From: Siniperca chuatsi
Lineage: Eukaryota; Chordata; Actinopteri; Centrarchiformes; Sinipercidae
DNA: 64,000 nucleotides
NCBI RefSeq assembly: GCF_020085105.1
Contig: NC_058052.1
Coordinates: forward strand, 14,150,233 to 14,214,232
Direction of reading: 5' to 3'
Part shown: positions 35,891-48,111 of the stretch, in pieces
Numbering within the stretch: the first letter of the stretch is position 1
Layout of the letters: the number at the start of each line of letters is the position of its first letter
Position numbers and translations under genes: made by a program
Notes under the pieces: model-generated
Told to the model about the DNA's origin: nothing
Databases searched by the model: none
The model's input: only the letters and a program-made list of their open reading frames with translations

Positions 35891-37596
35891 CAACCAAATA
35901 ATTTCTCAACACAATGACTGTCTTTCAAAATCACCTTGTAAAGCATATAAATAAACAAAAAGGAAATATAAAAGTTTGCTGCAACAGGTTGATTTCATTT
36001 TACTACTTAAAAGACCATAATAACAATATAATGTTACTGTCACTGGCATCCTGTTCTGGATCTTGAAATGTACCCTGGGTCTGAATGACTCAAAATGAAA
36101 TGAGTCTTTTTACTGAGTGCATAAGACAATTACAACGTGTTATTGAGAGAGCACAATAATATGTCCTGAGAGAGTTCATAAACACACAAAGAGAAAATAA
36201 CATTTTGTTGATGACATTTGTGTGTATGTGTCCTTTTTTGCAATATGAATCAATCTAAATGCTTAAATCTTTGCTTACTATACCTATGGGATCCAATGAT
36301 AGAAATAATACAGTGTGAAAATGTCCTTTTCTTTGATTTGATTCACAAACTCAGATGAAATGTTCATGGCTGTGGTGAGAAAGCCTGCATATACTCCCCA
36401 GTTTCACAGTAACCTCAAGTATTGTTGATCCCCTGAGATGCAGTAACCTGCTTTGACCACTGCAGGGCAGAGGAGAGCGATTCCTCCACTGGTGCAAAGA
36501 CTTGAACTTAAGACTTACGTAAAGGAAAACTTGAGGGAAATCCCAAGTAAAAGATTTAGTTAAGAAGACATATTATCTCTCCACAGTTACTAGAACTATC
36601 ATTTTGGCACTTTTACACATGACCCTCAAGTGATAAAAATTGTACTACAGCTCAAACGTAAACTGTATATATAATACATTTACTATCTTTTCAAAACAAA
36701 AGATTTTGTCGTGCTTAGAAAAGATTAAACCACCTCATCAACCCAGCCAGTCCTTTTTCCACTGAATCCATGCATTTCAAGAGAATCCTACATACGACCT
36801 GAAGGGTTAAATCTGTTGTGTAATTCCATTTGGCTTTGGCAGAGCTCATAGCGCCAGCAGAAGCCCTGCCTCAGCAGTTTAGCCTGCCCAATAAAGCAGC
36901 AGGCTTCATACCACTGGGACAGTCTGACAACCACAGCCAGAGACAAGCCCATGCCACTCTGTCCAGCAGCCAGACAGGGAGAGGTCCCAGCACACACATA
37001 CATCCACATAAATGCATGAACACATGCATGCAGACACAAAAACACAGAGCTCACATATATGAACACCAACATTTGCTCTTTGTAAACTTTATTGGGAGAT
37101 GCAAAATGAGGATTAACCCTGGACTTTGAGAGTAACTTGGGTGATAGAAATGCGCATTCAGCGCTTTATTGTGTACACTTCTCAAAGTGACACACAGTGC
37201 GACAGGCACATGCACGCACACAAACCACGAGACTTGACCATTGCTTTAGAGTTCTGGGGTTTTGGGCCACGGTCCAAGACTCCTCACAGGAACACAGGAA
37301 ATGACATTTCCTACGTTTTGCAGGACACACAGAGAAAGAGAGAGAGAGAGGGAGAAAGAGACAGGGAGAGACAGTCAGATAGAGAGTGAGAGAGTGCTGG
37401 GAGAGTGAGTGGGAGTTTCTAAGTGGGAACAGAGCATTCACTGTTTCATATTACACAGAAAAGAGGAGAAAGAGGAGAAGAGTTAATGGTGGGTAAGGGC
37501 TCTGGTGGGTTGTGCAGTCAGGCTCTGTTTTGAATGTAGCTGCTTGTGTAAGTGCTGTGCAGTTGTCTGGGTTTATGGATTCGCTGACTGTGGAAA
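35891..37596. other. cefip-vstm4 intergenic region and vstm4 leader
   Basis: No coding exon was seen. A GA-rich simple repeat lies at about 37328-37396. The last 200 bases before 37597 are likely promoter/leader of vstm4. The genes FAM170B and TMEM273, found between these neighbours in human, were looked for by eye and not seen. Confidence 0.55.
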
Positions 37597-40500
37597 ATGT
37601 ACTTCTCTATAGTGGTCCTTGTCCTGACTAAGGCTCTGGTCACAGGTAAGTTCACCTTGTTTACAGCAATATAAACTGATAAGAAAGCAAGCAAGCAGGC
37701 AAGAAAGAAAGATAATGTGTCTAAAGTAGCAACTTGATCTAACATCTAACATACACCACTATAGAACCATACATTTTGAGTTTATTATGAAATTCTGGCA
37801 TGAAAATATTGTCAAACATACAAAAAAACACACCTCCTAATAGTTGTTAGTCTACAACAACCAAAAGTTGCAAGTGCACATTATTGGCAATATTGATGTA
37901 GCAAAAGTTTTTTTGCAAACTGGGCAAATTGTTTAAAATCAAACCAGTTGTGGAGTTAAGGAAGTTTGTGCTCTGTGATCAGAGAAAACCTCACTATAAT
38001 TTGCATTCTATAAACTGCCATAAAGTGGACCTACAACTCTGCCCTATAATCTTTTGGTTATGTTCAGTTTTGTGTTTGGTTTGAGTCCCTGTTGCTGCTT
38101 TTGTTGTCACATTAAATAGTGTAGGACAGACCCCGAGGGAGATTCCCCAACTAACACAGCAACAACAAAAAACAGCAATGCAGCCCAGATGGTCCCTGTT
38201 ATCTTGTCGTGTTTCTTGTTGTCTGTTTCTGGGGTGTACCATACTGAAGATGAATGTTTCCCACCTGTAGATTCTCTTTGCCTGTCTGATCACACATATT
38301 GTGTCCAGACTCCATGTCTCTTCTAGACAGACCTGACCCAGCTGGCAGTGGAATAAAACACAAGCACCTCCAGTCGTCTTATGCTTTCTTGCTATTACAG
38401 ACTGAATTCCCATCCAGTGATGGAATGACATATATAAGTAGAACCAGAGATAGTGTGAGTTCTAACACCATAAATCCAAGCAGCCACTGTGGGTGTGCAT
38501 ATAAACTTACTTTGTCTAAATGCTACAATTATGCTTAATTGGCAGGAAATCAAACATCTTGCATAAATGAACTCCTTTCCATGTGGGGCACATTACCAAC
38601 TCTAGTTAATTACTAATTTAAAAAGCAGGGAGGAGTCTTACAAGCTACCAGATCATAGTACTCTGTGAGTGTCCCTATGTTTGGAAAAGAATATGTTTTA
38701 TGGTTTGGTTTGATTTTATACTGTAATATTAACAATACACTATGCAAGAAGTACACATATCCAAAAAAGGAACATATATTCAGTAGTGTGAGATATTAAT
38801 GTGCAAAAACAAAAAATATATTTTAAGAAACTGTACTGTTTGCGTCTTTTGTCAACAGAGGTATGTCAAGCCCTGAATGTGACAATGACCCCTGGGCCTG
38901 TTATCATGGTAACAGAGAAAGACAACTTGACTCTGTCCTGCCTGGTATCTCAGAGGAAGAGGAGCGGTAGTGTCTTGATCCTTCGCTGGTTCTTCTCTCC
39001 TCTTGCTGCTCCTACTCTTGCGCCTCCTCCCTCCTCTCCATCCCCCTCTCCTCCCACACTCGAGCCCTCTCAGTTTCTGATCGTGAAGATGGGCATAAAG
39101 AAAATGAAGCTGTATGGGAACTACACCCGTCGTTTCCCCCAGCCAAAGTTTCGTCTATATGAGGAAACAGAGGGCGAGGTGTACCGGTTGTGGATTCTCA
39201 ATGTGACAGAGACGGACCAGGGTTTCTACACCTGTAGAGTTCAGGAGATTCGCAAACACAGAAACACATGGAGAGCATCGTCAAATGGTACCAGCACCAC
39301 ACAGCTGACAGGTAACTAAAGGTGTACTTCAACAAACTCTGCTCTCCATGTCACATTTGTCTGTGGAAAGACCCAGGGCCCCCTTCTGGCTGATAATGGG
39401 GTGAAAGTTGAGAGAAAGATGATTTAATTTAAATTGAAGCTTGTTAGCCAAGTGGTTAGGGGTTTCAGACCCTTTCTCAGCAAGCATCCTCCCTATCTAG
39501 GTGTCATTGTGCAAGATGTTAGCCCTACAGCATTTGGGCAGTGTCCCCTGGTGGAGGGCACACCAAAAGTGATCAGGTGGAGAAACAAAAGACAAATACA
39601 AGTCATGTATTGCACTTTTTTAGCAGAATTAGGAGTCAGAAAGTCTTACATTTCTACTTTTTTTATACTTTTGTGCAACCCTAGTCACTGACAAGAGAGG
39701 ATCAAACGCAAAGGGGATTTCTGGTGTTATTACTCTGAAAATGTTTTCCATGGAATATTCTTTTCCAAGGAATTCCCTTACAGCTGAACACAGTCAGCTG
39801 AGGCATGCTGGCCATGTTATCTGGCAATGGAAATAACCGAATAAATGAAGAGCAACAGTTTTTATTAAAGGCTAAAGGGCAAATAGAAATGTGTAGCATG
39901 TATTTTCTAACTCAAGCTGCACTATTTGCTGTAAGTTGTGCCTATGTGTGTTTGAGTGACCCCAATCCTCTGGCATTTCCATCTCAAAGCAATGAGCTCA
40001 CACGGCCAGACCGCACTCAACAATATCGCTCTCTGTGTATGAGTGTGAGGAGTAAAAGGTAGAGTGTTGCTGAGCTGGCTACGTTTAAAAACTCTGAAAT
40101 ACATGACGTCAGCATTCTGGGTTTACTTTTATGCAAGCCTCAGGAGATAATTTAGTGGAGAATTCAGTTGCAGTGGAACTTACTTAGTCTGTGCCAATAT
40201 GTACCTACAACAAACAACCTGAACAAATCAGGTTAAAAACTAATTAAAATCACATGCAGTAATAAATGTTTCTTTATACAGTACAATCCTTTACCTGATT
40301 TAACTGGACTGGATGGCACAAAGCCATCTGTCACTGTGGGATGCACTGATTAAAGGGGTTCACTATAGACTTAAGATGCTGCTATACCGTGTGGCAACAC
40401 CTGACACAGTTATACAGTTCACCTTTCACTAGTTTTATGGCAGAAAAGTGTTGAGGTTTGAGTCAGACAGAGCCATCTGACAACGCCCTGCCCTATATTC

Positions 40501-43500
40501 AGGGCAATGTCGTACTAAGGAAGCCACCCAACCTCAGGCATCTATGACATGCAGTGACCACAGAACCAGAAACACAAGAGCTGACATTATGAGATTAAAC
40601 AAAGAGAAAACTAAATTGTAACTGTAATCCAGGGAACCCCTCAGTCTGCAGATTTCAGTCTTCAGATCTCAGAGCAGAGGCTACACCCCACTAAGATAAT
40701 TGGACTACGCTTATTCTAACGATTTTGCACACAAGGGAGATGATTTTTCCACTCCCACATCTCTAAATCCAAACTTCGGACCTTCAGACCTTAAGGTTGA
40801 GTGATTTCAGCTGCTTTTCTAAACTGGTAAAATGAGCAGACAATCTGCACGGTTAAATTGAATCTTATTAGACACTGCTCACTGGCTTCAGGTTTCTAAC
40901 CCTGGTTAATCTTTCTACATCCTGTCTTCACAGCTGCACTGGGGGAAAGCAGATGAAAGCAAATAAATCTATACCTGATGGTTGTCGGCTTTCATGAAAA
41001 CCTGCGCAGCTTTTCTTGTTGTTGCATAAACTTGGCTCTGTTGGGTAAGCAACAGCTTGTGTAGACACATCTGTAGAGAGTGTGTACTATAATAGCTCCC
41101 CAACAGCTGACCTGTAACCCAGGGCTGTGTGCACAGACGTGGGGTTTAGCATGTGTTTAACCACAGTGTAAAGGTCAGTTATGTGGTTTACTTACATTAA
41201 CTGTTTACTGCTCACAATGTCAAGAGATGCCTGTTAAATGTAGCCCGTCACCTCGTCTACTTTAAAAATCTTTATCTTTGGCAGTCATGATTTTTCATTT
41301 TGCGGTAAACAGTGGGTGGACAAAATAACAGGAACACCATACAATCTAATGAAACATAGATTGGCCCCCAAAAATTAACGTAGCATTGAATTATCACCTT
41401 TATGACAGTCTCAACAAAAATTGTAGATTTAAGATTTAGAAAAATTACATATTGCAGGGCTCTTGTATTGCATTGCTGTAAAATTTGGTTATATGTCTAT
41501 AATCAAACTTGTTTTTTAAGTCTTGTTTCTTGGACTGGATACATATTTTAGAAAAGAATTATGCATGAAAAGATCTAATCAAACACAGCAGTATCTTGAA
41601 AAACACATCACTTGTGTTATTTTATCTAAAGTGTCTTCTGCAGCCTTTATAGCCTGTAAAACTGATCACCGATACAGTTTTTGATACAGTTTTTCATGTT
41701 TGGTCACAACACAAAAGCCATTGTGTTGCTCTCTGACATTAATTAACTTGATATTCAGACTAAACGGCCAACAATTTTGCAGGCAGTTCAGTGGCCTGGA
41801 AACAGGCTAGAAGTCAATTAGAGTTAATATCTTATCATTTCTTATTAATATGTTTATCAAACTGTGTTTAAAATACATATTAAAAACTCATTATGGGGAG
41901 CAGAGACTAAGTAATTTATGTACATAGCCTCTGTTCACTCTCCTCAACCTCTTGCTAAATACCCCTGACCTATATACAACCTATTATTCACACAATGACA
42001 ACAACTTCCTTTATCGTTCACTTTTCACTCTAATACAAAGAAAATTGCAACATTAAACAATTGTGTAATGACCAACAAAGGGAAGTGGAGATGCAGAGCG
42101 ATGGGGAACTCCCCCAAACACGGTCCAAGAACACAGCAATACGTGTGTGTGTGTGCATGGTGGGTTTGGCTGATGCAGCAGCAGAATCTCCCCTCAGGCC
42201 AGCAGTTTTGATATTTCTGAAAACCACTGAGGCTGTCTGCTGTATTGGGTCAGTGCCCTCAGACAACAGCACTTAGTCTGGGCACAGTTTTCTACCCTCA
42301 ATGTACTATTGTTGCTGACCTTTTTAACAATTGATTCTCCAGTGCACTTAACGCTTGAGGATGGTACCAGTGAAGGACTGTGGCGTTTATTTGCAGGTAC
42401 GGTTTTCATCTGTAGTCCTACTCCTATTTCAATTTGCCATAAACAAGTCTTATTTTGATAATGCCAGTGTTCAGATGCCTTTCTCTGGGGTTATGTCTGT
42501 TTGTTTTGTAGATGTGTATCTGTGTGCTGTGCTGATTTGCTCACTGGGCCTGTTGTCCATTTTCCTGTTCACTCTGGTTCTCACTTGCCAGTACTTTCAC
42601 AGAAGACACAGGCTCAAAGGTAAAACTGTCATTTGTTTTCCTACAGTAAATTCACCTTAACATGTGTTTCAGTTTTCCTATTCAAAACAATAGCTGGGTG
42701 ACTTTGCTGTTAAGTCAACATGATTTTTTTCTGCTACTTTCTCCACAGCCAGTTACCTTCTGGTCAAGTGTCCAGAAAGCAGGTACGGTTGTTTACTAAA
42801 ACTAGTGCTGAAACAATTAATTGATTAATCGACCAACTCGATCAACTGAGGGAAAATTAACCATCAACAATTTTGTTAATCAAATCAAGTCATTGCTCAA
42901 GTCATTTTCTCTGTTTTATATCATTGTCAATTAAATAACTTTGGTTTTGGATTGCTGGTTGGAAAAAACAAGCTATTTGATGACATCACATTGAGCTCTG
43001 GGTACTGGACATTTTTTACTGATCTGAGACATCTTACACTAAATTATTCACTGATCAATCACAAAAATAATCAACACATAAATTAATAATCTAAATAATC
43101 ATAAGTTGCAGCTGTAATTCAAACTTTAAAAACTCTCCTCTGTTCCATGCAGCTCAGGAGAGACTGTAACCAGCTCCAGCAGTTCCTCCAGTTCCTCCCC
43201 AAGAGCCCAAAGGAAACACACAAGACAGAAAACTGACAGAAGAGTAACAGTAACACCACCTAAACTACCCGAGGAGCCACCACCACACATACCAGCCAAA
43301 GGTAAAGTGACTATTTGCAGGGAGGATGTCACCTCTTGGAGAGATTAAATTCTTTGAGAAGTCCATTAGGCCAATGGTTCCCAACCTTTTTGGCCTTTTA
43401 AAATGTAGCAAAGTCTACTTGTGACCTCACATCATAGGTTAAGGCCTCAGTGTGGACATGAGTTATGAGCAGTTTAAGAGTATTTTCCTTCTCAGAATGT

Positions 43501-45208
43501 TTAATTTAAAAGATGTGAGTGCAGTATTTCACAAAAAAGAGCAAACATTTTGAGAATAAGTCGAAAAAATCCCAAACATAATTGTGACTCCTCTGACCAC
43601 TGCATTATAGGCTGTAAATATGCCTTACGCAGTGAACTTTTTTCTGATTTGAACCACCAAGATCAGATGTTTTCACAGTCTAATCTTTTGGTCAAGGGGG
43701 GACACAGTGTTTTAGTGGATAATAGTGTCACCTAACAGCATGGAGGAGCCTGGTTCAATTCCCAGTCCTTCTGTGTGAAGTTTGAGTTTCCTCTTAAACA
43801 CTTGAGGCATTAGAGTCACAGAGGTCTCCAGCCCCATGAAAAGGAATTAGTGGGTAAAGAAAACAACAAAATGAAAGTATCCAGCAAGTACAAAAGCAGA
43901 AAATGATTCTCTAGCATCATTTAATTTCCTTGACAAAACAGCATAGTCTGAGAGAAACTGGGAGACCAGCAGAAAACAGTCTGAGAATGAAACTTAATAC
44001 TGTACTTGGGTAAAGTACTGCTGCCTGTATTGTAAGTAAGTAGGTAAGATCAACACTGATGCTGAAATTGACAGAATGAAGCTCTTATTTCTGTTATATA
44101 CAATACTTTGACTAGGGTTAATATAAAGTGGTTGTGAAGGATGATTTTGCTCTCAACCACATAGTCATATTTGTGAGTTTGTTCCTCCTGGCTGTTGTTT
44201 TGAGTCAATTAAGGTCGTCTCTGTTTTTTAGTGCCTGTTGCTGCAAAGAGACCTCAGAAGCCCAGAAGGTTAAAGACTCATCCAAGAAGTTCTGCCACTG
44301 TAAGTCTCCTCCTCACCCATCATACAAGCACAAGACCTATGTCTACTTCTTCCATAAAATAATTTCTTATTTATTAATATATGCACTTTGTGTATATGTT
44401 AAAATGTATTATCAACATTTTGAAAATATGTTTTTCATGTTACTGAGATACATGCAAGAGGGAATTTGTCTCATGACTGCATGATTGTCTACAGGAGTTT
44501 ATTGCCATCTCTTCATTCAGTTATGAGTTTGATAATTCTATTTAGCTTTATTGCTTCTCAAACACAATTATTTATTTAGAGTGCTTCATTGGTTTTATAT
44601 CTACAATAAAAATGTCAAACAAGTATATACAGAAGAAAACTACTCAAACTAAGGATCATCAGTATTTCTACTGATGCCGTTCTTGTGATTTTGTAGTGAA
44701 ATTAAGCTCCGGAGATGTGAGCTTTTTTTTAATGCACGAACATACTGATTGGATTAGTGCAACTACGAGGATCTGAGGATGTTGGAAAGGGTTCTTATTG
44801 TACCAAATGTTTTTCGAGTAAACTGAATGTTCCAAGAGGTCCTGTAAACACATACTTTCTGCAGCTGAAAAGCACTAAGGGGATGTTTACCATGAAGAGC
44901 GGAAGAACACTACTAGATTAAATGCAGACAATATTTTTTTCTAAAATGTCTGTTAACTATATATATTTTATACATATAGTATATATTTCCTCCTTTGCCT
45001 TATCTCTGGGCTAAATTCCTTCAAGTTTATCTCACTCTTTCCCTCCCTCCTCCAGCCTCGAGTATCACAGGAGGATAGTCTGACATATGCAGAACTGGAG
45101 CTGGTCAGACCGAGGCCCGAGCCCCCAGCCTCCTCCAGCCCTGACCCCACACCCCCCAGCCCGGACACTGTGTATGCTCAGATCCTCTTCCAGGAAAAAC
45201 AGCTGTAA
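37597..45208 (+). CDS. vstm4: VSTM4 V-set and transmembrane protein (complete, 8 coding exons)
   Basis: Type I membrane protein with one Ig V-set domain. The human protein is about 320 residues and is reported to be involved in T-cell inhibition and, as peptide Lv, in vascular/retinal signalling. Exons: 37597-37645, 38859-39311, 42343-42396, 42512-42619, 42749-42782, 43153-43301, 44232-44299, 45056-45208. They join in frame to 355 residues. Signal peptide: about residues 1-16. V-set: residues 19-165, with Cys44 and Cys142 (YTCRVQEI) and core Trp60. Five NxT sequons: 23, 39, 104, 131, 159. Transmembrane helix: about 187-211. The cytoplasmic tail has conserved SSGETVTS and two tyrosine motifs, LTYAEL (Tyr316) and TVYAQI (Tyr345). 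A Pro-rich insertion at 63-88 is odd. Which teleost paralogue this is cannot be told. Confidence 0.95.
38859..39311 (+). other. vstm4: VSTM4 Ig V-set exon
   Basis: One 453-nt exon encodes nearly the whole ectodomain. It has VCQALNVTMTPGPV at the start, the B-strand Cys (LTLSCLVS), the core Trp (LRWFF), and the F-strand DQGFYTCRVQEI. The acceptor is fixed at 38858 by the phase needed for codon Glu17. Confidence 0.95.
41310..41450. repeat. Possible dispersed repeat fragment
   Basis: The stretch GGTGGACAAAATAACAGGA and onward resembles a sequence motif repeated in many fish genomes. It lies in the 3.0-kb vstm4 intron 39312-42342, which otherwise shows nothing of note. Confidence 0.35.
42512..42619 (+). 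other. vstm4: VSTM4 transmembrane exon
   Basis: Encodes a hydrophobic helix beginning VYLCAVLICSLGLLSIF and continuing to the stop-transfer sequence HRRHRLK. Confidence 0.9.
42800..43115. mobile_element. AT-rich dispersed repeat with inverted ends (MITE-like) in vstm4 intron
   Basis: The left part reads GCTGAAACAATTAATTGATT, with further TTAATCGA-type motifs. The right part reads CTAAATAATCATAAGTTGCA. The two ends are roughly reverse complements, as in a very common teleost repeat with ATTAATCGATTA-type termini. It fills most of intron 42783-43152. Confidence 0.55.
43374..43800. mobile_element. Two teleost-type dispersed repeat fragments in vstm4 intron
   Basis: At 43374-43480 the sequence begins CAATGGTTCCCAACCTTTTT, a start I recall from many fish repeats. 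At 43697-43800 there is a pol III box B-like GGTTCAATTCC (43752-43762), followed by CTTCTGTGTGAAGTTTGAG, resembling another frequent fish repeat. Family names cannot be given without a search. Confidence 0.5.
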
Positions 45209-45650
45209 ACATAGCAGCTCTGGACACATGGATGTCATGGTACCTGCTGGTGAGGGCAGCGATTCAGCTCTCCAAAATGAACTGAGTGGCATCCAAAGGA
45301 CTATATTTATGAACTATCAGTATGGCATTTAGCTTTGTTTTTTGGCTGTAAGTATGTTACAACTGTTGGTAAATGAGGGTTTTGTGTTTCCTCGGCGCAG
45401 TTCCATTCCAGCACAGCAGTTTTTGGGTCTTATAATTCTGTTGTTTTGTTTGTTGGCATCGCTGGCCTGTGAGCCAGATGCTTGTAAGAATGTTCTTACT
45501 GTTAACTATTCTGTATAAACACAGGAGACTGTGTGGAACTGTTGTCCAGGCTCTCTTACTGCAGTGTCATAAGGCATTGTAACAGTTTTCAACTGTATTT
45601 ATAATTACAGCATTAATACACCAAATTAATAAATATATGCCTGGGTCTGA
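45209..45650 (+). other. vstm4: vstm4 3' UTR
   Basis: Non-coding sequence from the stop (45206-45208) to an AATAAA at 45628-45633, giving a 3' UTR of about 0.44 kb. Confidence 0.65.
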
Positions 45651-45962
45651 CATTTAAGAGTACAGTCTTTTATTCATATAAATACTGTTTTAAATGATCT
45701 CTTTAAAGTGGATTGGATTGCACTTTGTCAGATTTGTCGACAATTTGTCTGGGGTTGCAAACAAAATCTGTTGTACACTACAAAAGACAAAACCAACACT
45801 ATATTACAAACAGCTGCAGCGCATTCAGTGTCTGACATTCATTATAGCAACAAAGCTTGTAGAACACAAACATCACATTATCCCTGGCCTACTGAGAACC
45901 CATTTACTGATATAACAATTTGACAGATTGAGAAATGAAAAATGAATGAGTTCTGTAACATG

Positions 45963-46460
45963 TTAAAGCTACAGTTGGAAATTTGGGGAAATGTGCGTAT
46001 TCATTCTCTGGCCGAAAGTTAGATGAGAAGATTGCTACCACTCTCCTTTTAGTCAGGTAAAGATAAGTCTACAACCAGCAGCCGTTAGCTTAGCTTAGCA
46101 TAAAGACTAGAAGCAGAGGGAAACAGCTAGCCTGGCTCTGCCCAAAGATAACAAAATCCGCCTACCATCACCTTTTGTATCCGTACAAAAAAAACCAAAG
46201 CATAAAAATGACAACTTCTGGTTATACAGGGTTATGTGCCGGACCTTTTCTTCAGTTCTGTAAGTCTTGTCATCACCGTGAGTTTGTGAGACAACCAGCA
46301 GAAACCCCAGCCAAGAAATAGTCTGACAACCCTTTGTAAAACTGCAACTTGTTGTTTTTACACTCAAGAGCTTTAGAGATGCCAGTAGTTTGTTCCCTTC
46401 AAACACAGCAAGGCTAGTTATTTCCCCGTTTCCAGTCGGTCGTAGAAAAGGGATAGAAAC
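45963..46460. mobile_element. Teleost dispersed repeat, copy 1
   Basis: It shares TTAGCTTAGCATAAAGACT and the following GCTAGCCTGGCTCTG block with the foldback element at 52817-53081. I recall this motif from many fish genomes. The right boundary is uncertain. Confidence 0.6.
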
Positions 46461-47398
46461 AACACAGGGAGTCTTCTGCTTCTGATTTCGAAGTCTGATC
46501 AACATGGTACAGGCATAAACAGCAAATATAAATGCTGGAAGCAGCAGGCATTACACTCAAGTACCCAAGAAAGGTGAAGGGTGTAGGCCATTTTGTGAAG
46601 GTCAGTGTGTGAAAAATGGGATGAAGATAAGAGGTGCATGGAGAAAGAGAATGATGCACATCCACACTCTTCTCTCTCTGAGTGGGAGAGATCGAGAGAG
46701 AGACCATCATCCCCCACAGTTCAGACTCACTGACTAGGATGAACCCGCTAATGACAACATTTATTCAAATTAGACTAATTGTAATCATGGTTAATAATTA
46801 GCTTTACAGTGCATTATAATTGGGTTAGGCTACAAGATGGTTCTGCCTAGGTGCAATAATTTATTTGATTTAATTATTCTGAGGAACCCAGTGGTTTGAC
46901 ATTTTATATCATAAAACCAGCGGTGTAGAGAGAATGGAGATGGCCGTTGTCTTTAGAGAAGGTCATTGCTCGCACTCTGGGAAAATTATGAGGACTATTT
47001 TCCACTCTATTAAGCTACTCCACTTAGCACAATTAGCCACACACACAAAGGTTAAAGAGAGAGACCTCTTCCTTTATGATAGAGGAGTGGTGCATGTGCA
47101 TGAGAGAGTAAGCAAGAAAAGCAGACATAGAAAGAGAATAAGCCTCCACAATTTTGACAATCTACCATAATTTAATATGGCAACTTATTTATTGGAATAT
47201 CAGTGCATTGATGTAGGTCAGTATTGTACTTTTTCACTGAAAGCTTAAGATACATTTTTAGAAAGGGTTAAGTTTCATACCATCTCTCTTCAAATGGGTC
47301 AGATTTACCCAGGAGTGTGTTGTCGAGGCAGTACAGTGATTACAGAGATTGAACAGTCTGATGTGGCTAAAAAGGCATATTTGTCCTTGGTTAACCAT

Positions 47399-47441
47399 AA
47401 ACACACACACACACACACGCGCACACGCACACACGCACACA
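47399..47441. repeat. CA-rich microsatellite
   Basis: AC run interrupted by GCGC and GC steps. Confidence 0.9.
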
Positions 47442-47814
47442 AAAAGCTGTGCCAAGCAGAAAGAATACCTCAACAAGACTCAAGCACATTTTACATCATC
47501 CACAACACACACTTGACATGATCATAGTAAACTTGTGGAGGATAATGGTACAATAAATGAAAAAGCAGTCCAATTCTCAAATACTCATAAATGCCACATT
47601 ACAAAGCAGATTGAAAACACATTGTACAAAACAACAAAGAAAGTTCAGTAAACTATTCACAACTAACTAAACATCCTGGTTTGTTCATACCACATTTACC
47701 AAAGTAAAACCAAGTAAAACTACAACCAAGTATTTTTATGATAATGGATGCTTGTAGTGCAGTTCGTGAGGAATGAACTGCTCCAGACTCACAGGAGAGG
47801 ATTTAGGCAAATGG

Positions 47815-48111
47815 CTTTCAATAGTTTTATTTAAAGTTGTTGAAATTCAGTATTTACAAAGAAAAATACAGAATTAAATAGTTATGTAGGAGATCAAATA
47901 TTCTATATTGTCTGAGACTTGAATATACCAAATATTGTAACATAGTTCTCCCTGAATGCACACACAGAACTGAAGTGAAATACAGCAGGTTTCAATGCTC
48001 AACTGGCGTCAGACCTGAGACAACGATGGATTTTCTGTCAGAGTCTCTGAGGATAAAGGATGTGTAGAAATGGTGGCTGGAGACACGATTCTGCTCAAAT
48101 CCTGCCACCTC
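47815..48111 (-). other. wdfy4: wdfy4 3' UTR (minus strand)
   Basis: Minus-strand sequence between the wdfy4 stop and the nearest minus-strand AATAAA (plus-strand TTTATT at 47826-47831). That gives a 3' UTR of about 0.3 kb. Confidence 0.55.

Larger units (their letters stand above)
45651..47814. other. Convergent vstm4/wdfy4 intergenic region
   Basis: No coding exon was seen. It contains a dispersed repeat (about 45963-46460), an ATTA-rich stretch at about 46740-46880 that could be conserved non-coding DNA, and a CA-rich microsatellite at 47399-47440. Confidence 0.6.

Noticed and set aside
39443-39580. A-box-like TAGCCAAGTGG that could start a tRNA-derived SINE
   Set aside because: No convincing box B or cloverleaf follows; recorded only as a possible decayed repeat.
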